Source of the DNA: Brevundimonas sp.
Lineage (GTDB): Bacteria > Pseudomonadota > Alphaproteobacteria > Caulobacterales > Caulobacteraceae
DNA length: 6,709 nt
Assembly: GCA_022712235.1 (NCBI GenBank)
Contig: JALAGW010000220.1
Location: 1 to 6,709, forward strand
Direction of reading: 5' to 3'
This document shows positions 5,496-6,709 of this stretch, in pieces. A model generated the notes under the pieces. That model did no database searches and was not told the DNA's origin. It saw nothing but the letters and a program-made list of their open reading frames with translations. The position numbers and the translations under genes are program-made. How positions within the stretch are numbered: position 1 is the stretch's first letter; each line of letters begins with the position of its first letter.

Positions 5496-6473
5496 ATGAT
5501 ACTCCGTATCCTTGTTCTTTCGTCGCTTGTTCTTGGCCTGTCGCTGGGCGCGCCCGCGCGGGCCCAGGACGCGTCGTCAGAGCCCGTGACCACGGTGGAC
5601 GAGATCATCGTCAGCGCCCGACGCACCGAGGCGCCGATCTGGCAGGTGACGCGCGGCGACAGCACCCTGATCCTGGTCGGCGCCGTCAGCGGCGTGCCGC
5701 GCGACGTGGAATGGCGGCCCGAGGCCCTGGAGGCGGCGACGCGGCGCTCGCAACGCATCCTGTTTCCGCAGGAGGGTCGGGCCTCGGTCGCCGACGTCTT
5801 CCGCCTGATCTGGCGCATTCGCACCGTGGCGAGCCTGCCCCGAGGCACGACGACCGCCGACTATCTGCCGCCGGAGGTTCAGGCGCGGCTGGACGCGGTG
5901 ATGGCGGATCAGAAGAACGACAGCTGGCGCACCAACAGCCTGATGACCCTCAGCATGGACCTGATGAGCGACAAGGCCGGCTATGAACGCGGCCGCACCC
6001 GAAATGCGACTGACGTGATCAAGAAGGTCGCGCGTGACGCCCGCATTCCGGTGCGCCCGGTCGGGACTGTTCGGGGCGATGAGATCGTCGATAGCCTGAT
6101 CACCGCTCCGCCGGCCACCTATGCGTCCTGCGTGGAGCGCGCCCTGGCGGCCGCCGAGGCCGGACCGGAGGGCGCCGCCGCCCGCATCGCGGACTGGCGC
6201 GCCCGCCGCGTGCCCGAGGTCATGGCCCAGCCGCTGGAGCAGGCCCTGGGCCTGTGCTGGCCCTGGGGCGATCCCGAGATCGCGCCCTTGCTTCGCCGCC
6301 AGTGGGCCGAGGCCGTGCAGACGGCCCTGGGCGAACCCGGCGTCACCATGGCCGTGGCCCAGCTGCGCGTCCTGGCCGAACCGGACGGCGTGCTCGATAC
6401 CCTGCAGGCCCAGGGTTATGAGATCGAAGGCCCGGCGTGGAAGCGCGAGGCGGTTGAGGCCGCGGCCCCTTAA
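5496..6473 (+). CDS. Secreted TraB/GumN-family protein, histidine-less variant
   Basis: This 325-residue protein belongs to the TraB/GumN family, related to the Tiki metalloproteases and of unclear role in bacteria. The start MILRILVLSS at 5496 is chosen because it begins a clean Sec signal peptide (1-23, cleavage ARA/QD). The frame is open upstream to 5319, but that would overlap the start of the divergent receptor gene. After the signal peptide comes VDEIIVSARR (34-43), which looks like a TonB box. Family landmarks follow: IWQVTRGDSTLILVGAVSGVP (48-68), GRTRNATDVIKKVARDARIPV (166-186) and a C-terminal VAQLRVLAEPDGVLDTLQAQGYEIEGP (287-313). In canonical members the first and last landmarks carry GxxH and a 'GxLH' histidine; here they read G62-A-V-S65 and L290-R291, so the putative metal ligands are absent. 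C212 and C254 could form a disulfide. It is likely periplasmic and may be non-catalytic. The family is fairly secure; function is unknown. Confidence 0.85.
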   Translation: MILRILVLSSLVLGLSLGAPARAQDASSEPVTTVDEIIVSARRTEAPIWQVTRGDSTLILVGAVSGVPRDVEWRPEALEAATRRSQRILFPQEGRASVADVFRLIWRIRTVASLPRGTTTADYLPPEVQARLDAVMADQKNDSWRTNSLMTLSMDLMSDKAGYERGRTRNATDVIKKVARDARIPVRPVGTVRGDEIVDSLITAPPATYASCVERALAAAEAGPEGAAARIADWRARRVPEVMAQPLEQALGLCWPWGDPEIAPLLRRQWAEAVQTALGEPGVTMAVAQLRVLAEPDGVLDTLQAQGYEIEGPAWKREAVEAAAP

Positions 6474-6709
6474 ACCGCCGTGCCGCCGACCGTCAGGCCG
6501 CCGATCTTGAGGCTGGGCTGGCCGATGCCGACGGGGACGCCCTGCCCGGACTTGCCGCAGGTGCCGACGCCGGGGTCGAAGGCGAAGTCGTCGCCGATCA
6601 TCTGGATATGGGTCAGGGCCGTGGCCCCGTCGCCGATCAGGGTGGCGCCGCGCACCGGGGCGGTGATCCTGCCGTCCTCGATCAGATAGGCCTCGGTGCA
6701 CTGGAAGAC
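6470..6709 (-). CDS. tldD: TldD metalloprotease subunit, C-terminal part (5' end outside window)
   Basis: The frame enters from the right edge and gives the last 79 residues before a TAA at 6472-6470. The C-terminal signature of TldD is clear: FQCTEAYLIEDGRITAPVRGATLIGDG, then DPGVGTCGKSGQGVPVGIGQP and the ending LTVGGTAV, closely like E. coli TldD. TldD pairs with TldE/PmbA as a cytoplasmic zinc protease that degrades unfolded peptides and, in E. coli, takes part in microcin B17 maturation and CcdA turnover. The HExxxH zinc motif would lie upstream, outside this window. The gene converges on the TraB/GumN gene and overlaps it by 4 bp, with no terminator visible between them. Confidence 0.93.
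   Translation of the reverse strand, partial: VFQCTEAYLIEDGRITAPVRGATLIGDGATALTHIQMIGDDFAFDPGVGTCGKSGQGVPVGIGQPSLKIGGLTVGGTAV

Noticed and set aside
5577..6701. Minus-strand open frame of 374 codons opposite TraB/GumN and across tldD
   Set aside because: It is antisense to the TraB/GumN gene and out of frame with the clear TldD C-terminus; Arg/Gly-rich shadow.

Overview
The window is high-GC DNA with long, tightly packed genes and short intergenic gaps. Its protein types are a large TonB-dependent receptor of the 'PNTALDM...GAPGIDMQG' type, a POT-family peptide transporter, a TraB/GumN-family protein and TldD. Together they suggest an alphaproteobacterium, most likely Caulobacterales (Caulobacter or Brevundimonas-like). 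This is inferred from protein style and composition only; no rRNA or other marker gene is present.

Layout, left to right. (1) Positions 1-909, minus strand: a GNAT-like acyltransferase whose 3' end is cut by the left window edge. (2) Positions 910-1240: a divergent intergenic region with three closely spaced dyads, a separate hairpin, and two tiny ORFs chained by ATGA overlaps into the next gene. (3) Positions 1241-3166, plus strand: a POT/PTR2 proton-coupled peptide transporter with an N-terminal hydrophobic extension and a periplasmic insert of about 75 residues. (4) Positions 3167-3301: a strong intrinsic terminator plus a second large inverted repeat between convergent genes. (5) Positions 3302-5347, minus strand: a complete TonB-dependent outer-membrane receptor with signal peptide and C-terminal Phe. 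A perfect 8-bp hairpin in its leader would bury the Shine-Dalgarno sequence. (6) Positions 5348-5495: a 148-bp divergent promoter region. (7) Positions 5496-6473, plus strand: a secreted TraB/GumN-family protein. It lacks both histidines expected for the family and carries a TonB-box-like segment just after its signal peptide. (8) Positions 6470-6709, minus strand: the C-terminal 79 residues of TldD, convergent with the previous gene and sharing a TTAA that supplies both stop codons.

No mobile element, CRISPR array, tRNA or rRNA was seen. The genes look chromosomal and are not one operon, since every junction is divergent or convergent. A functional link is possible but unproven: the TonB receptor (outer membrane), the TraB/GumN protein (envelope) and the POT transporter (inner membrane) could all serve nutrient or peptide handling at the envelope. 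The features most worth a second look are the TonB-box-like motif and lost histidines of the TraB/GumN protein, the ribosome-site hairpin of the receptor, and the dyad array and ATGA chain ahead of the transporter.
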